NCBI GenBank assembly: GCA_028571685.1
Contig: CM053154.1
Coordinates: forward strand, 15,656,001 to 15,720,000
Direction: 5' to 3'
Origin: Heterohyrax brucei
Lineage: Eukaryota > Chordata > Mammalia > Hyracoidea > Procaviidae
DNA: 64,000 nt
The number at the start of each line of letters is the position of its first letter. Within the stretch, counting starts at the first letter, position 1. Made by a program: the position numbers and the translations under genes. Of the stretch, positions 1 to 11,790 are shown piece by piece. The notes beneath the pieces are model-generated. The model saw only the letters and a list, made by a program, of their open reading frames with translations, did not search any database and was not told the origin of the DNA.

Positions 1-979
1 GAAACCCTGTAGGTTTTTGCTGGATTTCTCAGGAGAAACAATATGATGCAGAGACAGTGGCATGACACATTCAAAGCTACGAAGAAGAAGAACTTCCAAC
101 CAAGAATTATATATCTTGCAAAACTATCTTTCAAATATGAAAATGAAGTTAAGACATTTGCAGATAAACAGAAGCTCAGAGACTTTGTAAAAACCAAACC
201 AGAACTACAGGAAACACTGAAAGAATCTCTTGGCTTAGGAAGAACAAAGCCACAAACTTCATATTTTAGAAGAAAACACAGGACACATCAGCCAGAAACC
301 TACTCAGTTAGATAAGGCTCCAAACTCAATCAAAGCTGTAATAGGGAAAGAAATAATCCAGTGATCATATCATGAAAACTATGATGTCATCATATTAAAA
401 AGAGGAATGTACTACAGTGGCTATAGTCCTTGCAGGTGGAGAGGAAGTTGATAAGACTGACAGTAATTAAAATTGGGTTTATACACAGTTTATTAAGTGG
501 GATCATAGGGGCAGCTGTAAAGCACAAATAAGATGCAGTGTATCAAATCAAGAAACGTAATACAGGAGTCTCAACAACCACAAAACCAACTCTGAAAAAG
601 CTGAAAACTCAACTCACAAAGAAGAATGTCCCAGAACATATTAATAAGAACAACAGAGAAAACATCAGCACAAAAGTAAATATATCAAAATTACAGCACT
701 AAACGCATACCTATCCTACTTGACGGCACTTGGCTTGGCATCAATAATTACACTGAATGTGAACAGACTGAACCCTCCAGTAAAGAGACATCATGTGACA
801 TCTTCGATCAAAAGACACGACTCATCCACATGTTGCCTACAAGAAACTCACCTTAGACTTAAAGATATGAACAAACTGAAAATTAAAGGGTGGAAGAATA
901 TATATCAAGCTAACAATGAACAAAAAGAGCAGGTGTGGCAATTCTAATCTCAGATAAAATATATTTTAATGTTCCATTT
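1..979 (+). mobile_element. L1 LINE fragment (ORF1 end to ORF2 start)
   Basis: Positions 43-315 encode the C-terminal part of L1 ORF1 (QPRIIYLAKLSFKYENEVKT, then DKQKLRDFVKTKPELQE). After about 400 bases, 740-960 encode the start of ORF2, the endonuclease (ITLNVNRLNPPVKRH, CCLQETHLRL). It breaks off around 979 and the 5' part lies outside the window. Confidence 0.8.
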
Positions 980-1235
980 CTAGAAAGGGCAGGAAGACAC
1001 AGCCATTGCTCACAAAACCTGGAGGTGCAGCCTGCTGGCTGATGAGATCTCATTTTTTTTTCCTTCTTCAAACCTCCACATGAACACGTCATTCCTTGGA
1101 GATATCTCTTGTTTTTAAGAGTTCAAGGACATCAGCTTCCCCTGACACATTTGAAACCATGCAGTCCCCAGGATCCAGGTCCTGGGCCCACTTCCCAGCA
1201 GGCTCCAGAGGAATCAACCTTAGACAAGAGTGTCC

Positions 1236-1410
1236 TCCAGTGAGGTCCTCTAGTGGTCCAAATGGTTTGGCAGTTTCAATCCACCCAGCAACACCATGGA
1301 AAAAAGGCTTGATGATCTTCTTCTGGAAAAATTACAGCCAAGAAAGCCCTATGAGACACAGTTCTACTCTGGCACACATGGGGTTGACATGAGCAGAATC
1401 AACTTGAGGA
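1236..1410 (+). repeat. AfroSINE
   Basis: Diverged copy; recognisable from the box-B-like GGCAGTTTCAATCCACCCAG, the GATGATCTTCTTCTGGAAAA block and the CACACATGGGGTTGACATGA tail. Confidence 0.7.
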
Positions 1411-2392
1411 CAATTGATTTAATTTGGGTTTTGGTCCTCTAATGGGGACATGGAAGAATGACCCTGGGCATGTGCCCATCCTGTATAGAACCCCCGACTG
1501 GCCTAGCCTGGCTTTTGTGTGTTTTAATCGAAGGAGCCGAGTTATCTATTGACTGCCTAGCTGGGCAGACTCTGCCCTCTCTGAGTCAGGTAGGGAGACT
1601 CTTAAAGAGGTCATCCAGTCTTAGGAGAGAAGTCTGCAAATTTAGCTTCGGTGTCACTCTGCCATCCCACCCTCCCTACCTGGGGAATGACATTCCCTGG
1701 GGCCTGAGCTAACCTTCAAATCTCTAGACCATCAGTGGCTAAACGCCAAGGCTGCTATTTCCAGAAGTCCCCACTAAGATTGTCGTACAGGCCAGAGTAG
1801 GGGTCCAGGGATGGCAGCAGGGGGGTGTTTCTGCTTTGGGGAACAGTGCTCTGGTCCTCTTAGGTGACTACCCCCGCCCACGTCTTTCCCTCCAGCTGCC
1901 CCTTCCCTCCTGCTCAAGGCTCCTGGTGGCACAAAAGGGAGACAAGGAGCTCACAGACTGAGATCCACAGACACTGCCACCTAGCTCTCTGCCCTTGCCT
2001 CAAATTTACACCATTCACTAACATTGATTTTTCTATCCAACTAGTATCTTGACATTTCTCCGGTCTTCCTACTTGCAAATGTAGCTAGTCTCTAGTGCAT
2101 GCTTATAACCTTGTACCCCTCAGATATTACATCATGTTGATCTCTGTCATATTTATCCTTGAAGGCAGGGTCATGTCTCTGAATCCTCCACAGATCATGC
2201 TGAGGACACCAGTCAAGTGCCCATGATGGAAGGGTTGGATGCTCTCTGTCAGCAGCTTGCTTGCCTGCTTAGGGAGGAAGGGAGGTTTTCTTGGCATTTC
2301 TGCTTTAGCTATAACTGCTCTTCTGGGATGAGTTTTCATTACCAATGTGAGCCAACGAGCACCCTTAGACACAAGCCAGCAAAGATACATAC
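1410..2392. other. No gene recognised left of PNLIPRP1 exon 12
   Basis: The last PNLIPRP1 exon (expected motif FCSEDTVRE...TLTPC) was sought on the minus strand here and not found. The stretch is moderately GC-rich with no clear repeat. Confidence 0.5.
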
Positions 2393-2561
2393 TCTGTCGC
2401 CTCTTCTCCCTTTTGCATGATGATCTTGGCTGCACCCACTTTTGGGAAGGTTGGATTCATCATGTTGTTATTCCAGAGAAACTTGGCTTTCGCAATTGTT
2501 CCAACATCAAGTTTTGCATCAAATTCATCGGAATGGGTTGAGCCTGATATCAGAATTCCCC
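2393..2561 (-). pseudogene. PNLIPRP1: PNLIPRP1 pseudogene exon 12, frame shifted by one
   Basis: Reads [20 protein letters not shown] then [20 protein letters not shown] and ending KGEEAT. It is 169 bases, against 168 for human, with an extra G in the run after the acceptor. Donor GTATGT. No exon 13 was found between here and position 1. Confidence 0.9.
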
Positions 2562-3146
2562 CTGAGATAGAGAAATAGAAACAAGGTCAAATGATGGTTC
2601 AAGGTCATGTCACTTTTTTCTGCCCTAGATTAACAATAGTTATTTTTCCCAGTTAATTCCCCCTAAAAGAATGAAGAAATAGAAAAGTCAGGTATGTGCC
2701 TCAAACTGCTATCTAAAGAGTTTCTTCAAACTCGTGTTACTTTGTCCTTAATAAGCTACATAGAAAAATATATAATCTCTTCATATGAGTCAGATCCGAC
2801 TCGATGGCACTTGGTTTGGCTGGCTCATATTACTTTATATTTTTTGGAAAAATTATTCATACAGTAATAAAGTTAGCTATTTAGTTTAACACATAAGTGC
2901 ATATCACTTTACTAATCAGAAAACATGATATCTGTGGTAATACTAATTTTTTAAAAAAGTGACACGCTAAAAAAGAACAGAATACTTGTGTTTATAACAG
3001 AAGAAAAAATATTAGCAATAGTCCACCATCAGCTTTGGTGCTGACAGTAAAGGATTAAAAATCAATTGACATAAATGCACAGATTTGCTCCTTGAAAGCT
3101 GTGTACTTTGTCAAATGAGCTATAACACTAAAACAGGAAATTTTTC

Positions 3147-3255
3147 CTGAAGATGTCATACTGGCGAGTGTTTCCTTTATTTCCAAACAAACCAACTTTA
3201 ATTTGCCCAGTGACTGCTTTTCCGGACAGTGTTACAGAAACCCCTTATCTCTAGC
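3147..3255 (-). pseudogene. PNLIPRP1: PNLIPRP1 pseudogene exon 11, two stops and lost donor
   Basis: 109 bases. The usual RWRYGVS reads R-TAG-R-TAA-GVS (TAG 3251-3253, TAA 3245-3247), then [20 protein letters not shown] and ending YDIFR. The donor reads GAAAAA in place of GT, so normal splicing to exon 12 is not expected. Confidence 0.92.
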
Positions 3256-3429
3256 CTGTACAAACAGTTGTAAGGGCTCGAATTATTCCCACACAAAAGA
3301 GGTGTCACAAGCTCTAGATTCCTGTCCCTGCCCTTATACCGAAGTATCAGAATGTAAGGAGTTCTATTCATTGGTACATAATTCAAGACCTGAAGGGGAA
3401 ACACATACCTACTGTCTCTTCCTCCAAGG

Positions 3430-3612
3430 ACCATGGAAGTGCAGTGGTCAAGCACTTGGCTGCTAACCAAAGGGTCCATTGGTTGCAAGCCCCCAGTAGG
3501 AACACAGGAGAAAAAACCTGGAGATCTGCTCCAATAAAGATTATAGACCAGAAAACCCTATGGGGCTGTTTTGTCCTTCTGGGTCCCAACTTGACGGCAC
3601 ACAGCTGTAGCA
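3430..3612 (+). repeat. AfroSINE in PNLIPRP1 intron 10
   Basis: Head GCAGTGGTCAAGCACTTGGC, middle CTGGAGATCTGCTCC, tail ACTTGACGGCACACAGC. It lies about 180 bases upstream (in gene direction) of the damaged exon 11. Confidence 0.8.
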
Positions 3613-3664
3613 GTGTGTTTCTCCAGAACCATGCTACCAGGATAGGTGCAACTAGCTAGTCAAG

Positions 3665-3850
3665 GTTGTTTAAATTCAAATTAAATCACATTCAGAGCAG
3701 AGCTCCTCTGTGACACTAGTCATATCTGAAGTGCTGAATTGCCACCCATGGCTGGTGGCTACCATATTGGACAGCGCAGAGCATGTCCATCATAGTAAAA
3801 GTTTCTTTTGGACAGCTGTGCTCTAGAATGACATCACTGAGCTCAAGCGC
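3665..3850 (+). repeat. Possible hAT-type non-autonomous DNA transposon relic
   Basis: AATTCAAATTAAATCACATT followed by GGCTGGTGGCTACCATATTG and GGACAGCGCAGAGCATGTC resembles the widespread mammalian short MER elements with a TTGGACAGC end. Family assignment is from memory. Confidence 0.4.
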
Positions 3851-4033
3851 TAAGAGAAGAAACAAGAGCGTGTCTCCACATCTGGAAAGGCAGCCCACAG
3901 AGTGCAGTGCAACGAGTGTCTGAGGGGCAGGACTTACGTCTTCTCTTCACACCACTAGGGCCTTGGGCAGTCTCTGCGCCGAGCAGGTACTCAGTCCTCA
4001 CTCAGACTGACACCTTGAGTTCTGCGCTTATGC

Positions 4034-4350
4034 TCTGCACACACACATACATACACACACGTGCAGAGATGAACACATATTCACATACATATTTATGGAT
4101 GCTTGCATCCACAAACACACACACAAAGCTGCACCCATACACACAAATACACCTTCCATCATCGAACAAAGTTAAATATTGATGTACTGAAAAGAAAAAT
4201 ACATACATTCACACACACACAAAAATATACACACAAATCTACACATATACACACATAAAAAACACATGCAAATAAACACACATATATACACACGCACACA
4301 CAAGTGTACGTACACATATAGCCAGCCTCACATACACATACAAGCACACA
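4034..4350 (+). repeat. Impure CA microsatellite
   Basis: About 300 bases of interrupted ACAC/ACATAC runs with substitutions throughout. Long open frames on both strands here are low-complexity artefacts. Confidence 0.9.
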
Positions 4351-4439
4351 CACATCCTCAGAGACATTGTCCTTATCCCTCTGTGAGCCCAGAGCCTGGT
4401 GCCCTGTCCCACTGTGCTACAATAGCAGCCTGCTAGTAG

Positions 4440-4600
4440 CTAAGCCCAACGTACTTCTAATTGCTTGCTTGGTCTCTGTCTTCTCGGCTAGAATATAAAT
4501 TTCATGAGTACAGTGCCTTGTTCTCCTCCACACTCCCTGTGTCTAATGTAGTCTGTGGTCCATAAATAAATGTTGGTGGGGGAATGAATACATGGATTTG
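4440..4600 (+). repeat. L2 LINE 3' end relic
   Basis: The typical L2 tail order is visible: GAATATAAATTTCATGAGTA, a CTTGTTCTCC...CTGTGTCTAA stretch, then CATAAATAAATGTTGG. Confidence 0.55.
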
Positions 4601-4935
4601 AATGTTTAATTTGTTGTTGTTAAAATATGGCCAAGTATTTCACGTAGCACTATACCAGTGGAAGGATTGATTAACCAATGTCATCTTTAAAAATTACATA
4701 TGTTTTATATATAGTGATGAAACTATTCTATATCTTGATTGTCATGTCGTTTTACAGTATTCATTTGTCAAAACTCATAGAACTATACTCTAAAAAAGGA
4801 TGACTTTTGCTGTATATAAATTATACCTCAATAAATCTGACTTTAAAAAGCTTATGAGACATGTATTATATTTATGTGGTCGTATAAATATACACACTCC
4901 CTGTTTTTACAGTATAGCCTCTAAGGAGCTACTGT

Positions 4936-5125
4936 GAGACCAGTACCAAGAACCATCAAGACATTTCTGACTCATGGTAACCCTGTGTGTGTCAGAGTGG
5001 AACTACTCCATAGGGTTTTCAATGGGGTATTTTTTGGAAATACATTGTCAGATCTTACTTCTGGGTAGATTTGGACCTTCAGATTCTTAATTAGCCTCTG
5101 AATGCTTTACTGTTTGCATCACCAT
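4936..5125 (-). repeat. AfroSINE, diverged
   Basis: Minus-oriented: CTGACTCATGGTAACCCTGT, then GTGGAACTACTCCATAGGGT and TTAGCCTCTGAATGCTTTAC correspond to tail, body and head of the family. Confidence 0.7.
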
Positions 5126-5175
5126 GGGACAAAGTGGTATAAAGTGGCCCAAATATGTCCCATCTCTATCCTATG

Positions 5176-5342
5176 CGCAAACCCTGGTGACATAGTCATT
5201 AAGTGCTACATTTGCTAACCAAAAGTTTGGCAGTTTGAATCTACCCAGCGCTCCTTGGAAACTCTACAGGGTAGTTCTACTCTGTCCTGTAGGATTGCTA
5301 TGAGTCAGAATCGACATGATAGCAGTGATTTGGTTTGGGTTT
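5176..5342 (+). repeat. AfroSINE, near full length
   Basis: From CAAACCCTGGTGACATAGTC through TTTGCTAACCAAAAG and CAGCGCTCCTTGGAAACTCT to the tail ATGAGTCAGAATCGACATGA. Confidence 0.9.
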
Positions 5343-6207
5343 CTATCCTATGCCCTCTTCTATTCAATGAGGTTTTGAGAGAAATCTTACCCACTCCAAA
5401 CACATTATCATCCTCCGACACCAGGGCAGCCTCTGAGTATCAGGAAACCACAGGACAAGGGATGGCAGAACAGGGAGACTGGCAAAGAGATGGCACCAAA
5501 CAAATGTTTGCTGAGTGAATAAAAGAACTGGAGGTGGGGTGGGGGTGGGAGGCAGCAGACAGTCTTGAAAAGGGGTAGTCTTAGAAATGAACTGTAGAGT
5601 AATGAAAAGCTAGGATAGGTGGCCCCAAAGCCGTACAGATTGTCATCATCCCATTAATTACACACTTTCTTCTATTTATTTAGTGCCATGGATGTGAAAT
5701 GGGGGGATACAGACTATCATTTGTCTTAAATGGGATAGTTTGGGTAGATGTGACCTTTGATGTATCAAACCATGATATAAAAAGTCATAGCTTGGGGCCA
5801 CTAAGATTCTCCTGATAAGGGTGATGGAAAAACTGAGAAACAGATAGAAATGATGGTTGCACAACATGAGGAAAGTCATTAATGGCATGAATTGGACATG
5901 TAAAAAATGTTCACTTGGCCATTTGGAAGGGTACGTATCTACTCACATAAAATAAGTGAAAAAAAATACAGTTCACAGAGTGATGGAGCCACAAGCCAAG
6001 GGATGTGGTTAGCCACCTGAAGCTGGAAGAGGCAAGAAACAATTTCCCCTTCAAGCCCTTGGAGGAAACACGGCATTGTCAACTCCTGGATTTGGCTCAG
6101 TGATGTTGATTGGGGACCTCTGGAATAAATGTGTGTTATTTTGAGTTAAAAGAAAATGAAGTTCAGATGTGTTTAAACGCTGCTTAATTGAGTTCTCTAA
6201 GATAATC

Positions 6208-6280
6208 TAAAGCCAAAGCCAAATGCTGTCTAGTCGGATCCAACTCATGGCGACCCTGTTGCGGGGGAGGGGGGGGGTCG
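6208..6280 (-). repeat. AfroSINE/RTE tail fragment
   Basis: Only the 3' portion: GTCGGATCCAACTCATGGCG followed by ACCCTGTTGCGGG. It lies about 100 bases past the PNLIPRP1 exon 10 donor. Confidence 0.55.
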
Positions 6281-6373
6281 GTCCACAAGTAAGTCAGGCT
6301 GAAGGAAAACCCTTCATCTGTAACAGAAGCGAAACGGTCTCCACACGGAGAGGAAGCCAAAGCCACAACTTAC

Positions 6374-6503
6374 GAGCAAAATTGCTGGCATCTCCTGCGT
6401 TCAGGAAGAATTTCTGATGCTCATCACTTGTGTTGCTGCCAAATGTATCAGCATAGTGACCCATCTGGGGGCAACCTTCAGCTGGACAGGGGAAGCACTT
6501 GTT
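6374..6503 (-). pseudogene. PNLIPRP1: PNLIPRP1 pseudogene exon 10, open
   Basis: 130 bases reading [20 protein letters not shown] and [12 protein letters not shown]. Acceptor and donor (GTAAGT) are canonical. Confidence 0.92.
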
Positions 6504-7239
6504 CTAAGAAAAAGACAGAGCAGAGATGAATGCGCAGAAACTCAGTTTTCCTAAAGCTTGGGTTTGCTCATTTGTAACAAAAAGGAGGTCGGAATCGACT
6601 GTCTCTAAATCACCTTCTTCCAGGGCAGTGGTACCCCACCCTGACGCACATCACATTGGAGTTATCGGAGAGCCTACAAAGAACGGATGCTCCGGCCCGG
6701 GCTTATAGCAGTCATATCTTCCACTAAGTGGTGTGCTGATAACTGTTGAACAGTGGCTTTCTAGGGGGAAAAAAGTCCTTAGTGCAGCATTTGCCCATGT
6801 CTGTGCTATAAATGCTCTCACCGTGGCCCATTTCAAGCTATCAACATGGAATCACTGAATGGAGACCTGGGAAGCCAGACAAAGTCCAGGAATACTCTGG
6901 CACCTTGTTTCCTCCATGTGCCTCCTAGTTACTGACTCAATAAGGCACAAGCTCCCAGCCTGGCATGTCACACCTCACATCTGTCTTCCCTTCTCTCTGA
7001 ACAGCTTTCTGGTGGCTGTCACCCATTCTCCTGTTCCTGCTCTGCCCTGGCCAGAAATGTGCGCCCTCACTTTCTAAACTCGCCCTTTCTCCAAGCTAGA
7101 TACAGATGTTTCCTCTTGCCAGCTTTTCTCTCTGCTCAGTCTTCCTCTTATACATGGCCCATCTGGAATTTTAGCCCCTTCTGTAAAGTCGTTGTGTGTT
7201 TGTATTTGTGTTTGTTTTAGCCCCACTCTACAGGACAGA

Positions 7240-7385
7240 AGGAACACCGATGGCACAGTTATTTTAGTACTCAGCTGTTATTCAAAAGGTTGGCAGTTCA
7301 AACCCACCAGGGGCTGTCTTTGGGGCAGTTCTACTCTGTCCTGTAGGGTTGCTGTGAGTTGAAATGCATTCAATAACTGCAGGTA
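7240..7385 (+). repeat. AfroSINE, partial
   Basis: TTCAAAAGGTTGGCAGTTCA, then CAGTTCTACTCTGTCCTGTA and GGGTTGCTGTGAGTTGAAAT mark the body and tail; the head is diverged. Confidence 0.8.
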
Positions 7386-7531
7386 CAGACCATGAGCTCT
7401 GAGAGATACTAACCAACATGTAGGATGTAGTCAAGAAAACTTAACGGGGGTGTAGTGCAAACCCCAAACACAGCAGGACAATAGCCTCACAGTGGGACCA
7501 TGCCGGTGGCACAAGCAAGACAAGGGCTTAC

Positions 7532-7650
7532 AGGCATGAAGTCCTTATAGGAAGCGCATGGGTAGATCACAAACCTGTCAGGGTTGAGGATGCTCTCTGA
7601 GTAGTACTTATAGCTTCGTAAGTGGTTGCAAGCCACAAAATCCCGGGTTC
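7532..7650 (-). pseudogene. PNLIPRP1: PNLIPRP1 pseudogene exon 9, open
   Basis: 119 bases reading [20 protein letters not shown] then [20 protein letters not shown]. The catalytic-position His is kept. Donor GTAAGC. Confidence 0.92.
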
Positions 7651-7774
7651 CTAGGGGACAAGACTCAGGAAGTCAGCCAAGGAGCTCAAGGGGCTGTGGC
7701 AGTTTTTCTGCCACTCTCTCCAGGGAGGATGTTTCTACAGAGGGACCATATTTCCAGAAATTTTGCCATGAACA

Positions 7775-7962
7775 TTTATGTACTTGACTACTAGCCGATA
7801 GGTTGATGGTTCGAACTCAACTGGAGGCATCTCAGAAGACAGGCCTGGCGATCTTCTTCTAAAAAGCCAGAACCTTGAAAACGCTATGGAGCAGCTCTAC
7901 TCTGCACACATGGGCTGCCATGAGTCAGATTCAACTCAATGGTGTTTTTTTTTTTTTTTTTA
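7775..7962 (+). repeat. AfroSINE with T-rich tail
   Basis: Variant with the internal block GACAGGCCTGGCGATCTTCT and CACACATGGGCTGCCATGAG, ending in a run of about 18 T. Confidence 0.8.
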
Positions 7963-8249
7963 ATTAGGTGACTTATAGCTACCAATTAATTGTTGAAATT
8001 ATACCTTTAATCACCAGTTTTGTAATTCTTTATTAAATGTACACTCCGCAACACCTAAAACTATTTAGAGAAACTATAAAAATCAGTAGAACTAAGACAT
8101 GGCAAATGATGTGTGTATGTTTTTCAGAAATAAAGCCCAGAAGAGGGAATTGCATATGTTTAGTGAGTAGTGTCTCTTTTGTTTTTGAGGTCAGCAGCAG
8201 AGAGGAGGTTGTTCAACCAGGCCAGCGATATCCTTTGCTGTGGCTTTAC

Positions 8250-8369
8250 CTGTCCAGATGCCATCAAGATCTATGATCTGTGACAATGTATTCTTCTGAT
8301 ACCTGAGCATCTCCTCCCCTCTACTGGGGAAAAAGTCCACGTGCCCCACCAGCTGGCTCATTCCAAAAC
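8250..8369 (-). pseudogene. PNLIPRP1: PNLIPRP1 pseudogene exon 8, open
   Basis: 120 bases reading [20 protein letters not shown] then [23 protein letters not shown] is replaced by MLRY, so the lid disulfide Cys is lost. Donor GTAAAG. Confidence 0.9.
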
Positions 8370-8475
8370 CTAGAATGTTTGGAACAGCAGTGAATTGATC
8401 ATCATCCAGGGTCTCATGTTACAGTACAAATGCAGAGGCTCACAGCCAGAGCATGGGATGGGGGGTGGGGCTCAC

Positions 8476-8584
8476 CCAAGAATGGGATTGGGGTTGGGGG
8501 GACTGTGTCTGTGTGAATCACATCTACAAAGACAGTGTGAGAGGGGTCGAGGTGAACCTCTCAGGGGTACAGATGGTCTCAACG
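8476..8584 (-). pseudogene. PNLIPRP1: PNLIPRP1 pseudogene exon 7, degraded
   Basis: About 109 bases against 120. The catalytic LDP segment is not recognisable. TPEEV lacks one base (GAGAG for GAGGAG). The end still reads [19 protein letters not shown] with two extra residues. Donor GTGAGC is kept; the 5' edge is a best guess at the nearest AG. Confidence 0.75.
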
Positions 8585-8754
8585 CTGCTCACAAGAAGTT
8601 GATAGAGGCGGGCGGACGCTCAAGGACACTTTGATTTGCTTGAGTGAGGACTTTTTCTACATCAGATTCCCTAATCATGTGTATTATCTTCATTCCTAAA
8701 ATCCTCTTTTGTTCAAGTCTGAAAAAAAAAAAAAAGAAGAGAGAGCAAAACACA

Positions 8755-9030
8755 CGGTACCACAGTTAAGAGCCCAGAATCTGGGGCTCGGTTACCTGGG
8801 TTCCCATCTCCTCTAATCTCTGTTCAGTGCTTCTTGGGCTAGTGTATGATTTTTTCTGCGCCTCCATTTCCCTGTTTATAAAATCGGGTTATAGTAGCAC
8901 CAGTTTGTATGGCTATTAAAAGAGCAAATGAGTTCATACATGTAGCATTGAGCACAGTGCCTTGCACTTTGGGCATTTAAGTAAGGCCAAGCTAAGTGCC
9001 ATCGAAGTAAAGTATTAATTATTATTACTG
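8755..9030 (+). repeat. MIR SINE
   Basis: MIR landmarks in order: GTTAAGAGCCCAGAATCTGG, a GTTACCTGGGTTCC box-B-like stretch, CTCCATTTCCCTGTTTATAA, then GAGCACAGTGCCTTGCACTT. Confidence 0.75.
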
Positions 9031-9179
9031 TATCTTGAGTATATTTTCTTCTTGATAAGGACCCTGGATTTGTCAACAGTTCTTTGAAGGTTTGCTCAGA
9101 GCAACTGAAGATGAAAGGGCAGTTCTTATAGAGACAGAGAGATGTCTGAGCCAAGAGCCAGCAATACAAGGTTTGTATT

Positions 9180-9335
9180 TTTGTTCCAACAACAACCAGT
9201 TGCATGTGTCAACTTAGGCAAGTTGCTCCTTCCTTGAGTCTCAGTGTCTTCAGGTTTGAGGATTAAATGAGAAAATACAAGTAAATCACTCTACACAGTA
9301 TTGGGGATAAATAAGCACTTAATGTATGGTTGTTT
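9180..9335 (+). repeat. MIR SINE, 3' half
   Basis: CTTAGGCAAGTTGCTCCTTC, GAGTCTCAGTGTCTTCAG, GAGGATTAAATGAGAAAATA and ATAAATAAGCACTTAATGTA follow the MIR 3' half. Confidence 0.6.
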
Positions 9336-9344
9336 TTGTTGTTT

Positions 9345-10510
9345 TGTTGTTAGGTGCTGTTGAGTTGGTTCTTACCCACAGCAACACTGTGTACCGTCCT
9401 CACAATCCTTGCTGTGTCTGAGTCCATTGTTATAGCCACTGGGTGAGCCCATCCCATTGAAGGTCTTCCTCTTTTTTATTGACCTTATGCTTTACTGAGC
9501 ATGATGTCCTTCTCCAGGGACTGATAACATCCAAAGTTTATGAGACGAAGTCTTGTCATCTTTGCTTCTAAGGAGTATTCTGGCTGTAATTCAGAGACAG
9601 ATTTGTTCATTCTTCTGGCCGTCCATGGTGTACACTCAATATTCTTCAACAATACCATGGTCCAAAGACATTAGTTCTTCAGTCTTCCTTACGCATCCAG
9701 CTTTCACATGTGGATAAGTGATTGAAAATACCCTGAGTTGAGTCAGGTGCACCTCAGTCTTCAAAGTGACGGTATTTCTTTTCAATACTTCGAGGAAGTC
9801 TTTTGCAGCAGATTTTCCTATCATTTGATTTCCTGACTGCTGTTTCCATGGATGTTGACTGTAGATACATGTAGAATGAATCCTCAACCACGTCAACACT
9901 TTCTCCATTTATCAGGATGTTTTTTATTGGTTCACTTGTGAGGATTTTTATTCTTGATCATCGTCAGCAAGTCCTTCAAGCAAGATCGTGTCATTTGCAT
10001 ATCACGGGTTATCAACGGGTCTTGCTCCAAACCTGATGCCCTGTTCTTCTTCATATAGTCCAGCTCCTTGGATTGTTGGTCAACATGTGGACTGAATAAG
10101 TACGGTGAAAGTAAACAAACCCGATACTCATCCTTCCTAATTTTAGACCACACAATATTCTCTTCTTCTCTTCAAACAACTGCCTCTTGGTCTATGCACA
10201 GATTCTGCATGAGCACAATTAACTGTTTTGGAATTCCCATTCTCTGCCATGTTATCCATAATTTGTTATGATCCACACAGTTAAATGCCTTTGCATAGCC
10301 AACAATACACAGCTAAACACCTTTCTGGTGTTCTCTGCTTTTAGTCAAGATACATCTGACATCAACAATGATACAATGATACCCCTTGTTCCACATCTCA
10401 GCCCAGTTCATAGATGGCTACTGTACCACTATTATTATATATACCTATGCTTTGTTTCTTTTGTTGTTGTTATAGTTAAAGGCTTTCTTTGGATTAAATG
10501 ACTACTTTTG
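9345..10510 (-). mobile_element. RTE-type LINE, 3' portion
   Basis: Minus strand encodes the last part of an RTE reverse transcriptase ORF. Recognisable stretches are the KDLLTMIKNK region near 9935-9960 and the TLKTEVHLTQLRVFSITY block (9715-9775). The element ends at 9345-9360 with the AACTCAACAGCACCTAACAA tail. It occupies PNLIPRP1 intron 6. Frame is interrupted repeatedly, so it is an old inactive copy. Confidence 0.8.
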
Positions 10511-10979
10511 GCTATGATGGTGGCTGGATTTCTTCTACCAGAAGAAGCAGCAAGAAACAATTTTTATATTCTACTCTGCCCTTGATTTCAAAGAGAAGGG
10601 GGGAAAGGAGTGATGGGGACAATACAGTCCTTCCTGAATTGTTTTTTTGCCCACAGTCATACTAGCCTGACTCTGCATTTTCCCGAGAACTCACTCTTGG
10701 GTACCTAGTTACTCTGAGTGGCCCATACTGCCAGAAACTTCCATTTAGAGAGGAGACACCCGAAACAGATGAAGACGCAATGGAGACCAAAGCCACCATG
10801 TGTTCCCTTGCCATGAAGATAGACCATGGGGTTTCCTAAAGTATTCAGTGTGGCCTCTATCCAGGTCTGCCACAGCTGAAGGGGATGGTTTCCTTCAAGG
10901 CAACTTCCAGCTGGCCTATTACTAATATGCAGTGCTATTACTATGGACAAAACCTGGCCCCCTGCTCCTCGGGCTGCAC

Positions 10980-11088
10980 CTGTAATTCTGCTGGGGCCTG
11001 GGGTCCGGCTGCCTGCCTCTCCAGACACGTGGGCTCCCAGGCTGTGACCAATGAGGTACACTTTGGAAGGTGAGTAGCTATAGTTTGT
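10980..11088 (-). pseudogene. PNLIPRP1: PNLIPRP1 pseudogene exon 6, open, serine kept
   Basis: 109 bases, the PNLIPRP1 length (one codon less than PNLIP): [20 protein letters not shown] then [17 protein letters not shown]. The GHSLG motif survives. Donor GTGCAG. Confidence 0.92.
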
Positions 11089-11164
11089 CTGAAGAGGGAA
11101 AATTGCATTTTCAGGACAATTTTTTTTGCCACTCCAGTAATTTTTTTTAATGCAAACCTGAAGG

Positions 11165-11790
11165 TGTTATTCTTTTACTACAAGCCTACCACAGCTCCCA
11201 CTGCCCTCAGGATTAAGTCTAAACTTACAACAGTGGCCTTAACGCTTTGCTGACAGCAAACTGTGATGGAAAAATAGTGCCTGTGGATTAGCTCTAAACT
11301 GCTGATGCTCTATCACAGCTGGCAGTGGAAAGGGTGATGCCCATTAGGAACCACTCAGTGGCGAGACTCCCCCTCCCCAAGTGGCTCCCAGAGCGCGTGG
11401 CCTACTTGCCATAGCTTAGAGATGCCTCTACTGATCTAGCACTTATTTTTCCAGACTCTTCTCCAGCCAAATACTTTGCTGAACTTTCTGGCCCTCAAAA
11501 AGGCAGTCCACTCAAAATCCACTGCTATAGAGTCAAAAAGTCTCACCTCAGGGCATTTCCGTTGTTGTCTATACCTTTAAGCACTAGCCAAGCTAAAATG
11601 ACAAAGTCAACTTTCATTCTCTGACTTGGATGTCTCCCTCTCTGGGAAGACCAGCTTAACCACCTTTCCCCACCCCAGCCTCGGTTACCTCCTCCCCCGA
11701 TATGTTCCGGTGGCACCCTGCACTGCACCCATCATACCCATGATCACACTGTATCCCCCTCACAAGTCTTTGCTGCAAGCACCTTATGAG
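11165..11790 (+). repeat. Possible L2 LINE relic
   Basis: CCCACTGCCCTCAGGATTAA and GTCTAAACTTACAACAGTGG match the L2 3' half; the 11600-11760 stretch rich in CTCCC/CACACTG fits the following part. Very diverged. Confidence 0.35.

Noticed and set aside
1600-1720. Possible PNLIPRP1 exon 13 at the AAGTCTGCAAATTTAGC stretch
   Set aside because: The match to the FCSEDTV segment is only a few bases, with no acceptor or C-terminal motif.
4002-4353. Open frames of 60-90 codons on both strands rich in Cys, Val and Tyr
   Set aside because: They are translations of the interrupted CA/GT microsatellite, not genes.
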